From the NCBI GenBank assembly GCA_020736575.1, contig JAGPYM010000052.1:62001-126000 (forward strand): DNA of 64,000 bases. The letters run 5' to 3'. A program made the position numbers and the translations under genes. This document shows positions 22,202-33,332 of this stretch, in pieces; positions within the stretch are counted from its first letter, which is position 1, and each line of letters opens with the position of its first letter. The notes below the pieces were generated by a model, which saw nothing but the letters and a program-made list of their open reading frames with translations, made no database searches and was not told the DNA's origin. This DNA comes from Thelonectria olida. Taxonomy: Eukaryota > Ascomycota > Sordariomycetes > Hypocreales > Nectriaceae.

Positions 22202-24396
22202 ATGCCGTCAGACGAAGCAGCCAATTCGACCCCTGTTGGGGGCAAGAGTCCGACAAACAACCCCGAAACGACGCCCCTCAGATCCATCCTACGTGCTCGG
22301 CAACAGGCCCGGAGTCGCAAATCTTGTTTCCCATGTCGCGAACGAAAGGTCAGATGCAATCGCAACCATCCTTGTTTGACCTGCTGCAAACGAGGCCATC
22401 CGGATCTTTGCCAGTATCAGGATCACTTCCAGCCGCCTACAACTCCTACAGCTCAAGCAGAGCCTCTCGTCCGGGGCACGACGCTGTCCCCTGTTGGTCG
22501 CGCCCACAATGGCACTCGAATCGATCTTGGCAGCACCCTACAGGGCTTGGATAGCCAGGGTGCTCTGAACGCATACGGTAATCATGTGCCAAGTCCTGGC
22601 GAAACACCAGCAAACTCATCCTTGCTTGGAGGTCGATCAATTCTTGCCATGACTAGGCAAAATAGCCTGCAACCTCAGGACAACCCAGACCGCCAGAGGG
22701 CGTTCGAAACGGGCATCTTACCACTTCTGGGCATTGGTGGCCAGCGCTCTCAAACCACTGCAGATGTACTGGAAGCCTATCCCTGCACTTCACTGCCTAG
22801 CGACGAGGAATTGCTCAAGCTCTTCGAGTTTTATCGTGACCGAGTAAACCCTTTTCAATTTAAACTCTTCGACTTGGGGGAAATAGAAAAACAAATCTGC
22901 GGTATTATCGTCGCGCGCACGCCATCTGCTCTCAGCAACCCTCCAGTGTCGCCAGGAGGGAGCCATTTCCTCGCCCTCCTACACGCCATCTTGGCCTGCG
23001 GAGCGCAATTTTCCGATTTGCCAGCTGATCGTCGCCTATCACTGTCGCAAAAACATTGTTCGCCTTCAGGAATTCTCTTGTCATACTATGAACTGACAAG
23101 TGACCAGCAAAACAAGCATTCGATCTGTTGAGAGCGACGAATTACCTCTCAAAGCCTCGTAAAGAGGGTCTCCAGACCTTGCTTCTACTTGGAAACATTT
23201 TGCAGAATGACATGAATCCTCAAGCTGCCTGGATATTAGGAGGGACTACAATTCGATTGGCATTGTCCTTGGGGATCCAGAACCCACAGCTGAGGTTGAG
23301 TAACATTTCGAGCGAGGAAGCTCAAAACCTGCGGTAGTGACAGACACAGACCCTGCTCTCAATTAATACGCTGACATTCGCTAATAGTCTGGCTCTTGTA
23401 TGGCAAGATGCTCTTCTATCGCTCGCCTTCGATCGCCCTCCATCATCTCACGAAATGAATCAAACAGATGATTTGCTACCAATGTCTTCTGGGAATGATG
23501 CAGAGGCGCTCAATTACCGACAAGCAATGAACCGACTCTGTTGCTTGATGCTTACATATTCCTCATTAAGGTCGGAGGCTCTCAAAATGTCGAAATTCGC
23601 AGCACTACTTGAGGGCATAGATGCGCTAGAAGCTTCCGAGGCTTCGCACCTTAGGAATCGGCTCGAGTGTTCTTCGATACAGCAAATCGTCGAGCACTAC
23701 AGCTTCGAACTGCACAAGAACTTTGCGCTTTCCACCCTTTGTCGGCCGATAGTCTCGAAAAAGGCTAGCTCAACTCTCAACAAGGCTGAAATCACAGTTA
23801 TCATGGGTATCTTTCTGGACTCGTTAAAGCGCAGCGCTCGTGCTTTCATCCAGTTGCATTCGACGACAAGCTATGCCAGACGTTCGTGGGCCTTCGTTCA
23901 CAATGGGCTGGCATCAGCGTTATTACTGAGCTTCATGGCCGACACGAGGAACACGGCAGAAACGAAAGAGATACAGACACAGCTAATTCGTTGCTTGGGA
24001 GAGGGAGAGAGGAACCTCACAGGCAGCTCCGAATGGGGTGGCTCTACACAACTGTCAAATCCACACAAAAACTGCCTCCAAGCGCTGCAGAAACTGAGCA
24101 AGCTGTCCGAGGATGACAACGTTAGAGTGCAAGACGAGGACCACGGCAGCACCGAAGCGGCGAATGGCCTCGATGTTGGACTGCAGAACAGCCAAAGCTT
24201 ACAAACGCAAGGGTATGTTGAGAGACAGAACTTAGAATCCAAATGGTATTGGACTGATAAAGAGTACAGACCCTTCGACATGGATAGTTGGCTCCGCACT
24301 TTCGACTTGGACAATTACTCTCCACTAGAGGCTTTCGACTTCATCATGTCAGATCGTGACCCATTCACAGTAGATGTGGGTAATATTGCTTTGTGA
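22202..24396 (+). CDS. Zn2Cys6 transcription factor with fungal-specific TF domain
   Basis: Exons 22202-23057, 23108-23333 and 23388-24396 encode 696 residues. The zinc cluster reads CFPCRERKVRC then NRNHPCLTCCKRGHPDLC. The middle region carries the PF04082-type domain: LLLLGNILQNDM, AAWILGGTTIRLALSLG and ALVWQDALLSLAFDRPP. The first intron has an unusual donor (GTTCGC) but rejoins SQKH to SKQAFDLLRATNYL in frame. In-frame upstream ATGs exist; I chose 22202 because it precedes the finger with a normal-length leader. It ends 116 bp from the 3' end of the UbiD-like gene. By analogy with SdrA of Aspergillus niger it may regulate that decarboxylase (inference from position only). Confidence 0.88.
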
Positions 24397-24454
24397 TGAT
24401 AATAGCGTATTCTCATGTCGGCTTTTGTGCTTCTACATGAACCGCTTCTATTCT

Positions 24455-24470
24455 ATCTACCTAGGTAGAT
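24455..24470. terminator. Inverted repeat between convergent genes
   Basis: A perfect 16-bp palindrome, ATCTACCTAGGTAGAT, lies 58 bp after the Zn2Cys6 stop codon and 42 bp from the stop of the converging UbiD-like gene. It might act in 3'-end formation; TACCTAGGTA-like motifs are also common in fungal intergenic DNA, so this is weak. Confidence 0.25.
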
Positions 24471-24512
24471 TCTACAGTTCTATGTTTATAATTCTATCTT
24501 GATCGATCGTGT

Positions 24513-26122
24513 CTAGTTGAAGCCAAGCGACTCCCAGCGAGATAGCACTCGTTCCTGCAGCTCAGCGGGGAAAGAATTCTTAAAGTCCGCTGCCTCCCAA
24601 TTTCTCCCCGTCTTATACTCCGACGGGAGCAAACAGTCGGAGACAACCTTTCCGCCACGAGTCTTGGAGCCGTTCCCATGAGACATGAACGGGATCAAAG
24701 GGAAGCCCGCAACGTCTTCGAAGTGGTATTCGTCCATTCCCGGGCGACAGCGAGTGCAGAAGGCCCAGATGACGTCTTTGAAGTCGTAGACATCGATGTC
24801 ATCCCCAACGATGACAAGACGGTGGATCGTATAGCCGACCTTGTGGTTGAACACCAAGCTCCCAATCTTTCGGCAGAATTCCTCAGAGTTGGTTCCGAGA
24901 GAGCGGAGCTTCTCACCATCAACTTGCAGGGCGACCCAAGTGACTTGGGACTCGAACGGAGAAAATGACTCTTTGATGGGGATTCCGTGAGACTTCAATA
25001 GAAATCCAATCTCTGCTGCGGCTAGAGGTCCAATCATGGTGTGCTATTTTTCTTAGCTCAAAGGCATTTCATCGAGGCTGGGGAGCATACCGTCTCGTCG
25101 GTCAATCTTCCGCAATTACACACTGGCAGAATGGCATCCTTGCGGTGCGTAATCAAGTCAACCGTGTACTTGGGCCATGGGTGTGTATCGCCGGGGAACA
25201 CATAGCTACCAAATTGAATATTAACAATCTTTGAGTTGAAAACTTGACGAATCTTCTCAACTTACCCATGCATTTCTCCAAAGGGGCCCTCGGGGGCTGT
25301 CTCCGTAATCGAGCATGTCCCCTCAAAGACAATTTCCGCATTCGCTGGCACATAGAGGTCGTTGGTCTCGCACTTGACCACCTCGAGAGCAGATCCGACC
25401 AGCGAACCAATGAACTCGGCCTCGGATAGCCCATCCGGAAGCGGCATGCTCGCAGCCATAATGGCAGCTGGAGGAACGCCGAAAACGAGCGCCCAAGGCA
25501 TATCCTTGCCTTCCTGCTTCCACATTTGATGAATCTGCCAAATATGCTGGGGCTCAATGACGAGGCCAGCCAGGTGATCTTTATCGTGTACCATGGCTCG
25601 AGCGATGGACCAGTTCGTCCATTTCCCGTCCGGAGACTGCACGACATGCATGCCATAAGTCTGGATGTACTTGCCTCCATCTGACTGATGCAGAAATGGA
25701 GCTGGCAGCTTGGTGAGGTCAAATTGGTCCCGTGTGAGCTGGAATTCCTTGCATGGGCCGGACGCAACGACCCGAGGTGGAATAGGTGTAGCAGTCTTGG
25801 CGGCCACCATCTTGTCGAGGATATCCTTCATGGAAGAAGTCGGTGGAAGCCCTAGATGCCTAGCAAGCCTTCCAAATCGCTGCTCGGGGTTGGCACGGAG
25901 AGAGTTGGGGGCTCCGAGAATTCGCCAAAGGCCATTGTCGTTCTGTCCTTTGAGATTGTTGAAGAGTGGTGCTCGTTCGTTGTTTTCAACAACCTTTCGA
26001 ATAACTGCGCCCACTTCCAGATTAGGATCGCATTCCTCATCGATTTCAACGAGATCTCCGTCAGCCTTCAGGGCATCGACAAAGGCGCGGAAGCTCATGT
26101 GGGGGAGGTCTTGGGAAGACAT
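24513..26122 (-). CDS. fdc1: UbiD-family decarboxylase (ferulic / phenylacrylic / sorbic acid decarboxylase, Fdc1-like)
   Basis: Exons 25266-26122, 25091-25205 and 24513-25043 encode 500 residues, the normal Fdc1 length. The enzyme uses prenylated FMN to decarboxylate cinnamic-type or sorbic acids. Diagnostic stretches are [38 protein letters not shown] and [14 protein letters not shown], holding the conserved Arg and Glu residues of the catalytic network. I start at ATG 26122 ([18 protein letters not shown]); the in-frame 26215 start gives an unlikely leader. It is divergent from the UbiX-like gene, which makes its cofactor, and the two share a 470-bp promoter with repeated TCCGAG. Confidence 0.96.
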
Positions 26123-26592
26123 GGTGATTGAGTTGAATGTGTTTTGAATGCTGAAGTTCTGTGTAGACAAGCGTGATTGATGGGATAGACCTTCTTTTCT
26201 CCGCCAGCCCATCACTATTTATCCCCGAGCTCTCGATATGACGTTGTCTCTTGATTCAACACTTCAGTGGGTTCATTTGTGGCGTCCGAGGTCCGCCGAA
26301 CGCTCCGAGTGACCGGAGACGGCGGCAATGAGAGGGTCCTCCGAAAGCCTCCGAGTGAAGGCTTGTCGCGATGCCTTTCCGAAGCGTCTTCAGAGTCCGA
26401 GCAGCTCCGAGGAGTGGAATAGGCACTAGATAATATCTCGGGCAAACGTGTTTTATTTTGGAAGATGCATAATTACCTATTCCACGCTCATATACCGAAG
26501 CTTTGGCACAGCGCCGCAATCACTTTTCCACAAGCACCAGACTCCTCACGCTCCCACCCTCAATTACACTCAAGTATTACATTACAGCCGCC
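26123..26592. promoter_or_regulatory. Shared divergent fdc1/pad1 promoter
   Basis: 470 bp between the two start codons with no ORF of its own. It contains the TCCGAG array at 26285-26411. An open frame reaches upstream of the pad1 ATG but begins only with TTG. Confidence 0.8.
26285..26411. promoter_or_regulatory. Five TCCGAG direct repeats, candidate regulator sites
   Basis: TCCGAG occurs at 26285, 26304, 26350, 26396 and 26406, all in the same orientation; three are CTCCGAG. The copy at 26304 is part of CTCCGAGTGACCGGAG, which contains CCG-N6-CGG, a typical everted Zn2Cys6 half-site pair. Chance expectation of this hexamer on one strand in 127 bp is about 0.03. Confidence 0.6.
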
Positions 26593-27183
26593 ATGGGCCA
26601 AGCTGAGAAGAAGAGAATTGTTGTAGCCATGACCGGGGCCACGGGCGCTCAGATTGGCATCCACTTGCTCCAAGTTCTCCGAAGACTCAACGTGGAAACG
26701 CATCTCATCATCAGCAAATGGGCCTCGGAAACCATCAAGTACGAAACCGACTACACCCCAGCTGCCGTACGCGCCCTTGCCGACTACAGCTATAGCTCGC
26801 ATGATCTCGCAGCACCGATATCTAGTGGATCGTATCGAATCGATGGCATGATCGTAGCGCCGTGCTCTGTCAAGACGTTGGCGACAATCAATGCTGGCAT
26901 TTGTGATGATCTCATCTCAAGGGCTGCCGATGTTTGCCTCAAGGAACGAAGACGGCTCGTTCTATCGGTCAGAGAAACGCCGCTTAGTGAAATCCACCTC
27001 CGGAATATGCTGGACGTCAGCCGAGCTGGGGCAATCATCTCGCCGCCGGTGGTAGGATTTTACACTCTTCCTTACACGATTGAAGATATACTGAATCAGA
27101 TGGTTGGGCGTCTGTTGGATCTGTTTGACTTGGACACGCGGGAGTTTAAGCGGTGGGAGGGCTTGCAAAACGGAAGGTCCTGA
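26593..27183 (+). CDS. pad1: UbiX-family flavin prenyltransferase (Pad1-like)
   Basis: Single exon, 196 residues, starting at an ATG in ideal context (GCCGCCATGG). The protein transfers a dimethylallyl group to FMN to make the prenyl-FMN cofactor of Fdc1. Motifs: VAMTGATGAQIGIHLLQVL (flavin loop), APCSVKTLATINAG, CLKERRRLVLSVRETPLS, and PPVVGFYTLPYTIEDILNQM, all canonical. The frame stays open upstream to 26503, but that codon is TTG, so I do not accept a mitochondrial presequence. It is head-to-head with fdc1. Confidence 0.96.
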   Translation: MGQAEKKRIVVAMTGATGAQIGIHLLQVLRRLNVETHLIISKWASETIKYETDYTPAAVRALADYSYSSHDLAAPISSGSYRIDGMIVAPCSVKTLATINAGICDDLISRAADVCLKERRRLVLSVRETPLSEIHLRNMLDVSRAGAIISPPVVGFYTLPYTIEDILNQMVGRLLDLFDLDTREFKRWEGLQNGRS

Positions 27184-28140
27184 TCCTATGTATAATATAA
27201 TATGTCCCCAATCCAGACACCGGGAAGCTATCCCGCTTACCTAAGGCGCCGCCGCTTTCTTTTGATCAAGACAAATTCAGGACTGCTCAGTCCCGGCTCA
27301 CCTTTGCTCACTTCTGCTTCCCTTCGCCCCACACCCAGAGGCAGCCTCATGAAGAATCGTCAACTTGTGGTTGAAATGGCCGAAGGCTGCCATCCCAAAG
27401 TCCTTCCACGCACGTCTGAGTAAGCCCAGCAGGGATACGTGGCTATGCTTCAAGGCGAAGGAACCCGCACCAAGGATAAAGACCAATCGGAGCAAAAGGG
27501 ACGACCCTTTTCCCGCCCCCATTTTGGGCTTCTCTTTCAAGCGCCCAAAGCACGACAAAGCCTGGACACCTGGCCAAGCAGCCACAACCACACCGGAATG
27601 GCAAGGGAAGATGACGGATTGGGGCAAACGGTGCTCGCTCTCCTGTGACTAGTCCAGCCCACTGGGGGGAAGCACAAAGAGACAAAGGTCGCTGCCTAGG
27701 ACCTTGGAAGGGGGCAAGCGATGTGAAAAATAGACGAGACAAATCAGGCTAGGTGACATAAATAATCGATCAACTTCGGTGTTAGAGGCCCCCACCTGAC
27801 GTTCAGCTTATTCTGCCGCCTTCAGATTTGAGTCTCAACTAGTTTTCACACCGCTTGGCTATAAGGTGAGGAAGTCATGACCGACGAGTCGATAACCGAA
27901 GCGATCGTCCCTTGCACTACCCGAACCGTCCGTAACGCATGATCGAACACACTACAATATGGCACAATTGACGCCCCGCGAAGGACCATGGGTCGACCCA
28001 GGGAGATCACAGAAAATATATGGCTGGCTTTGTAAACCAGTTAGATCAGTACCCTTGCATGAGCCAACAAGACATGGCCGACTTCCTTCATAAACCATAT
28101 CATGCCAATATGTCGCGATTCACAATCTGAGAGCACTAAA

Positions 28141-28431
28141 ACGAGCCGGGTGGACGAAGGTCACACAAAACGTCGCAAAAGAGCGTAGCCAAGATTTACG
28201 AGACGACTATATAGAGAGGCGATCCTATTATAAACCCGAACAAATGGCTTTCATTGATGAAAGTGGAAGCGATCATGGTCTTGCGATACTCGGGCGGGGT
28301 TACGCTCCCGAAAGGTATGACACCAGTTCAGTTAAAGCGATTCCATCGAGGAAAGGGAGTCCAATTTCTACCAGTATACACCATAGACAGTGTGATTTAT
28401 TGTAGTCGCATAGTATATATGTGACGGGTGA
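28141..28431 (+). pseudogene. Relic of a Tc1/mariner-type (DDE_3) transposase
   Basis: An open frame reads RAGWTKVTQNVAKERSQDLR and then KPEQMAFIDESGSD, matching the first catalytic-Asp region of fungal DDE superfamily endonucleases (usual form: VDESGCD). Past about 28300 the homologous reading (TPVQLKRFHRGKG, FLPVYTIDSVIY) moves to another frame, showing at least one frameshift. A stop follows near 28424. No N-terminal HTH domain, later catalytic residues or terminal inverted repeats could be assigned, so this is an internal fragment of a dead element. Confidence 0.7.
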
Positions 28432-28904
28432 TGGGCTCGTGCTTCTCAACGCCGTGCTCATCGAACCTATCACGGAGAGACTCCAGCTCGTCCGTGGTGT
28501 ATGGCGGCAGCCCGCAGGTGACAGAGCGTTGGAGAAAGTCAGGTGGGTTCGCGGGCAGAGCCTGAGAGCCAGGTCACGCTCACGAGCAAGCCCCCTACTT
28601 TATGCAGTAGGACGATGCAGATTGTTCACACGTAACTCGCCGCGCCGCCAAACGTCCCCGCAGCCTGCACCACAACGGGGAACTGCCAGCGCACCTTTGC
28701 TTCTCCAGCTACCTGCAAGGGCTTGCTGCCAGAGGCTGGGCCGGTCAACTGGGGGGCCTGTCAGCAAACAAGCAAGGGACTGCTGGTGATGGAACATTGT
28801 TTGACAAGAGAGTGCCCAAGGATGCGACGCGACTACGGGGAGAGAGTCCAGAATGCCTGTGAGCGCTTTACAGCTGCATACTTTCTCACACGTTTGCTGT
28901 TGAG

Positions 28905-29245
28905 AAGTCCAGCTTGCTAAGGGGCGAGGATCTCGAATTTCCCCGCAAGCTCATCAGACGGAACTCCAAAGTGCTCCTGGAAAGTCGGGAAACCAATGAA
29001 ATTCCCAATCAAGACCAGGCCAAATCCTTATCAGTGTCAATATCGTGCCCAAAACCCAGGCCGGGCTCATGACGTACAGACAGACGCTCCAGGCGGTTGC
29101 GTCGGGGCACAGCTTGATGGCTTGAAGAATCGTGAGCTTGTGTTCGGCAGCCGTGGCGATTCCTGGTGTGGACTGGCAACGATATGAACTAAGCGCGCAG
29201 GCGAGGGAGATATTGGACGAGGAGCTCACGGATTATGGTGGTGCA
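28905..29245 (-). pseudogene. Relic of an MFS sugar-transporter gene (N-terminal part)
   Basis: One frame gives EHKLTILQAIKLCPDATAWS, the cytoplasmic N-terminus and start of TM1 of fungal alpha-glucoside/hexose transporters. After a frameshift near 29000 a second frame gives GNFIGFPTFQEHFGVPSDEL and a stop before QAGLLN, the usual continuation. The first TM is degraded, and sequence beyond 28905 no longer matches. A separate hydrophobic frame at 29450-29600 may be another piece. Confidence 0.55.
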
Positions 29246-30359
29246 AGAAGAGACTGTTGCGATACACGAAGAACGAGTCCCAGCTGCGGCCCAGCGTTCG
29301 TTTCTAGAGCAAGGCCGATTCTGTCTAGTCCGCAAGAAACAAGCCCATATCAGCAATTGCCCAAAGTATGATGCAGACTACGTGGAACTGCATTGAGAAG
29401 CCGCTTCAATCCTCGTCTCTCAAAGCTACTGTGCCCCTCGTTAGGTCGAGCGAAGGTCCATAAAAGCAAATCGGAAGAGGATCACCAGGCTCGACATGAG
29501 GTTGAGTGACATCACCAAGGAATCGAAATACGCGGCCGCGCTCGAGAGCCATGCCCCGAGAACCCCAAGAACAGTCCCGCCCAGAAAGATCAGGAAGCTT
29601 AAGTAGCCGGAAGATACCGCTTCTAGCGCTTAGAATGCCAAGCTTAACACCTTAGCAAATAGACTGGCTTGCTTAGAGTCTCTATAGCTAGACTTCTAGA
29701 GGTCTTCTAGTAAGGTTCTCGACCTTAGTAGGAAGCTTATTATTAGCGTAATCGGAGCGAGATGGTTGAATTTCGTATCGTAAAGTACATGGGTTAACAG
29801 TACGTAGGTAATAACTGCAGTCAGCAGAAAGTCAGCCCTAGCTACACTCAACAGCTGTCAATTAAGATATTTTCAGTCAAGATCAGAATCAAGCCACCTC
29901 ATCGAGCCAAAGGCGAGTAGACCGCCGCAAGCGTCTCTCTGAAGGATCTGATGGCATTGGTGGGAACCGGGGTCGTGTGTGCGTTGTCTGGAAGAGAGGG
30001 GGGCGGTAAGCATTGCATATCCTGACAGGGTTACAGACCTAAGGTCCCTAACCACCTGTCAGCATTTTGCCTAATGAGAGTCTCATGCAAGTATGACTAT
30101 GTCTCTACCTACATGAGGAATTTCCTGCCGGTATAAACTGCATGGCCTCATGATGGGTGTTGCCATACCGCTATGGTCAGAGTCTTGCCACGTTATAAAA
30201 ATTAACCAAAGGTCCCAAAGCGTGGCAGAGTAATGAACCATTACTCTCTCAAAATTTACAATTAAACACAGCACCCACGGCACACTGCATTCCATAAATT
30301 CATTCCAGCAACCCGACAATCTCTAGTTACCAGGACGCAAAAGCCCCGGAGCAACAAGA

Positions 30360-31478
30360 ATGGCGGCCTCAGCTGCTGCTATTCCTCACAAAGTGAGGGG
30401 TGTAATAAACTCAAGCGAACCCCTTCCGATTAGCAAGGAGGAACTCACCGCCGCCTGGTTTACCAATACGCTGGGCAAACCGGTCAAGGAGGCAACGATT
30501 GTTGAATTTATACGCGGCACAGCATCCAAGATCCTCGCTGAGCTAACCTTTGAGGACTGTGTCGACGGTCCGGCCAGAGTGTGTGTCAAGGGTGGCTTCG
30601 ATCCAGCTCTCTTAGCCAGCCTCCCCTTCATGTTTGCTCTCTACCGACGGGAGGCGCAGTTTTATTACGACATCGGCCCAAAGATCAACATCCCTCTTCC
30701 TCCAACCATGTACTGCGGCACAGACACCGTCAACGGGCAGGGTATCGTTGTCATGGCCGACCTTAAGGCTCGCGGGTATACCTTCGGAAACCCCCTCGAG
30801 ACCTGGCCTGTTCATCGAGTACAGGCAGGGGTAGAGCAGCTGGCCAGCTTACACGCCAGCACTTGGGGTAGTACCGTTGAGGACTTTCCATGGGCCAGCG
30901 AGACGGGTTCGATCAGAGACGCCATCTTGGACTTGATGGTGCCGGAGCAATGGGACAGTCGATTTTCCGGAGACGCCAGACCCCCCGTGCCGGATTACCT
31001 GGTGGACAGGGAGCGGATGATTGCCGCGGTTAAGACTCTCTGGAAGTCACGCGATTCGAAGCTGAACTGCCTCAACCACGGAGATGCGCACATTGCCAAT
31101 ACCTTTATCTCCCCTACTGGAGAGCCTGGTTTCCTCGATTGGCAGGTCATACATGTCGGGTCTGCCATGCATGACGTTCCCTACTTCATCATCGGTTCGC
31201 TCTCTGTGGAGGACCGCCGGAAGCACGAGGAAGAACTCCTTCAGCATTATCTAGACGCCCTGCACCGTGCGGGAGCACCCAAGTTCCGGAAGGAAGAGAT
31301 TTGGGACGAGTATCGGAAGCACGCTTTCCATGGGTTCGTTTGGAGTCTCGCTGGACCAATGATGCAGCCTCGCGAATTTGTAGATGCTATGACGGAACGC
31401 TACTGCACGGCCATTGTGGACCATCAGAGCCTGGAGTTGGTAGAGGGACTTGAGAAATATCGGTCTTTATGTACTTAA
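30360..31478 (+). CDS. CHK/EcKinase-like phosphotransferase (aminoglycoside-phosphotransferase fold)
   Basis: Single exon, 372 residues, intact. The catalytic Brenner-type motif LNHGDAHIANTF carries the catalytic Asp and Asn, and FLDWQVIHVG is the Mg-binding DWQ motif. Upstream, ILAELTFEDC and VCVKGGFDP form the nucleotide-binding lobe. Relatives phosphorylate small hydroxyl compounds; some fungal ones are assigned to choline/ethanolamine or antibiotic-like substrates. The real substrate here is unknown. It stands alone between relic-rich intergenic regions. Confidence 0.88.
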   Translation: MAASAAAIPHKVRGVINSSEPLPISKEELTAAWFTNTLGKPVKEATIVEFIRGTASKILAELTFEDCVDGPARVCVKGGFDPALLASLPFMFALYRREAQFYYDIGPKINIPLPPTMYCGTDTVNGQGIVVMADLKARGYTFGNPLETWPVHRVQAGVEQLASLHASTWGSTVEDFPWASETGSIRDAILDLMVPEQWDSRFSGDARPPVPDYLVDRERMIAAVKTLWKSRDSKLNCLNHGDAHIANTFISPTGEPGFLDWQVIHVGSAMHDVPYFIIGSLSVEDRRKHEEELLQHYLDALHRAGAPKFRKEEIWDEYRKHAFHGFVWSLAGPMMQPREFVDAMTERYCTAIVDHQSLELVEGLEKYRSLCT

Positions 31479-31802
31479 CATTGGCGCTATCTATTATTAA
31501 ATACCACTTTCCCCATGTCTTATTGCTAAGTAGGCGATAGACAAGCTGCATGATATTGGCATTCGGCTGGTTCCGATTAGGGATCCTTGGAGCGTCTGCG
31601 ATAGCCTTAAAGGCTTCTTCGATTTGTATTGTTGTGCTGGCGTGGACCTAGAAAACCCATACCTGGTCTCCTCCAGTTGCATTTCGGTCTTTTAGCTAAT
31701 GGGCGAATTCGATTGCAAGCTGTGACTTTCTGTCCTCCCATTAGTAGGGCCCTTGAATAGAATGTCGCAAGGCTTAACCGACTCCACCAAGACCTATGAG
31801 GG

Positions 31803-32072
31803 CTATACGTCCTGCAGGCTCGGAATATTGCTGATGAATTCTTTCAAGAACGTCACTACGTGAGACGAAGTTGGGATCGCAGCAGAAGGGGATGCCAGTC
31901 GATGACGGATGCGGCGGTTTGTCGGGTCGTTCTTAATGCAGGAAATCTCGTCAAAAATACCCGCACCCTCCATCTCCAGGGCAAACAAGCCATCCCGAGG
32001 TGGCATGAGACTTCCATTGCCTTGTGCCCACTTTTGGCCCACGTGCAGCAACGATCCTGTTATTGGGATCAA
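31803..32072 (-). pseudogene. Possible fragment of a PNP/UDP nucleoside-phosphorylase-type domain
   Basis: The 89-codon frame contains RDGLFALEMEGAGIFDEISC, resembling the conserved ..FEMEAAGL.D.. stretch of nucleoside-phosphorylase domains that head many fungal NLR/STAND proteins. The expected IVIKGVCDYAD continuation is missing and the rest is unrelated. I read it as a remnant; the assignment rests on one short motif. Confidence 0.35.
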
Positions 32073-33226
32073 ATCTGGGCTCCCAGCTCAGGCCGACTCA
32101 GTCCAGCTCAGGCTCAAACGGCGAGCGCTCAGTTCCAAGGAAAGAAGGGGACATTTTCGATGTCGGTTTTGGGGACATGTGTTGACTGTATTATTGCACT
32201 GTTTGTGTGTCTGTGTAAGTAGTCACCCACTTATTAGTCCGTTCTAAGGAATACACAGGAATGAATAAAGATGTCATAATGGCTTGCCTTATTATTAGAC
32301 TTCTCACCACGCCCATTGTCGCCGGAAGCTGAGCTGCTCGAAGCTCTTTCTCGTGAGCAACGATGGCACTCATCCGGCCATCTGTAGAGCCACCAGGGTT
32401 ATGTCCACTTCGAGGTGTGACAGGGGCATGTAGGAGCGCCTTTTGGAATTATGTCAGCGTGTAGTTCAGATTTCCAATACCAGTTATATATAGCTTCCCT
32501 CGGTGACATCAACACCGAGCTCCTTCTTGGGTCCATCGCGGATGGGACTGAATCCTTCAATGGACGACTTATGAACCTTATTCTTACTTGACTCTTAATC
32601 AGACATGAATAAGGACTTTGTGATAACGGCCATGTAGTATCCGGGCGATCACCCACCATGATCGACTTGGGGGACTTTGTCTTATCAACGACCGAGAGAG
32701 GGTTGTTTCCGATTCCGTCACCGAAATAAGAGCGATAAGCGAAATTGCAAGGATGTGGCCAGCTACTATATCCTACGATTTCTATTCCAACCGCATCATT
32801 CCTCAGCCCTACCTTGTAAAGATGCTCAGCCTAAACGGCCCACGTGGGCTGTTCTCTGCATCCGCTAGGTCCAATGCTCCGTTTCCCAAAATCCTCCATA
32901 AACTCAGACTTGAAGACTGAAACCAAGTCTGACACTAAGAAAGGAACTAAAATCCTTCGACATTTTCTTTCTTCTGCGCTGCGACTCCGAAATAGCCCAA
33001 ACGCGGCAGATCGCCAGGTTTCAACGCCCGACAAATCATGTAGGCGTCGTCTAGCAAATATGCAGGCCACTTCGAGCCCGGCATCACCTGCGATTTGGTT
33101 CAGCTGGCGGCCGCTCCTTGTTGTCGAATAGCTTCAATGGGCGAATTCGAGTTACGAAGAGGAATGCCTAGTATGCAGTAGATGTGAGCTGATAAAGATT
33201 CCAAACACACTGGTTCAAATAATCCG

Positions 33227-33234
33227 TATAAATA
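33227..33234 (+). promoter_or_regulatory. TATA box of the secreted-protein gene
   Basis: TATAAATA about 100 bp before the ATG at 33333, at a distance typical of highly expressed fungal secretome genes. Confidence 0.5.
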
Positions 33235-33332
33235 GCCTCAAATGCCCGTAATAGACCTCTCTCAACCCAGAAGCAGAGCATCAGTCAACAGCCAACTACC
33301 ACTCTGCAACCATCTTCATCTCAGAAGCTACA

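Larger units (their letters stand above)
27184..30359. other. Gene-poor, transposon-rich interval
   Basis: About 3.2 kb without an intact gene. It contains a Tc1-like transposase relic (28141-28431), a sugar-transporter relic (28905-29245) and an AT-rich, CTAG/CTTAG-rich segment around 29620-29800 that looks RIP-affected. Many short ORFs are present, none with a clear domain. Confidence 0.65.
31479..33332. other. Gene-poor interval
   Basis: 1.85 kb with no intact gene. It contains a possible PNP-domain fragment (31803-32072, minus) and short ORFs without recognisable domains. The last 110 bp form the promoter of the secreted-protein gene, with a TATA box at 33227. Confidence 0.55.

Noticed and set aside
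26503..26592. N-terminal extension of the pad1 gene that looks like a mitochondrial presequence
   Set aside because: The frame is open but its first codon is TTG; the first ATG is at 26593 in ideal context.
28421..28920. Plus-strand frames after the transposase relic
   Set aside because: Arg/Pro/Gly-rich translations with no match to transposase C-termini; probably non-coding.
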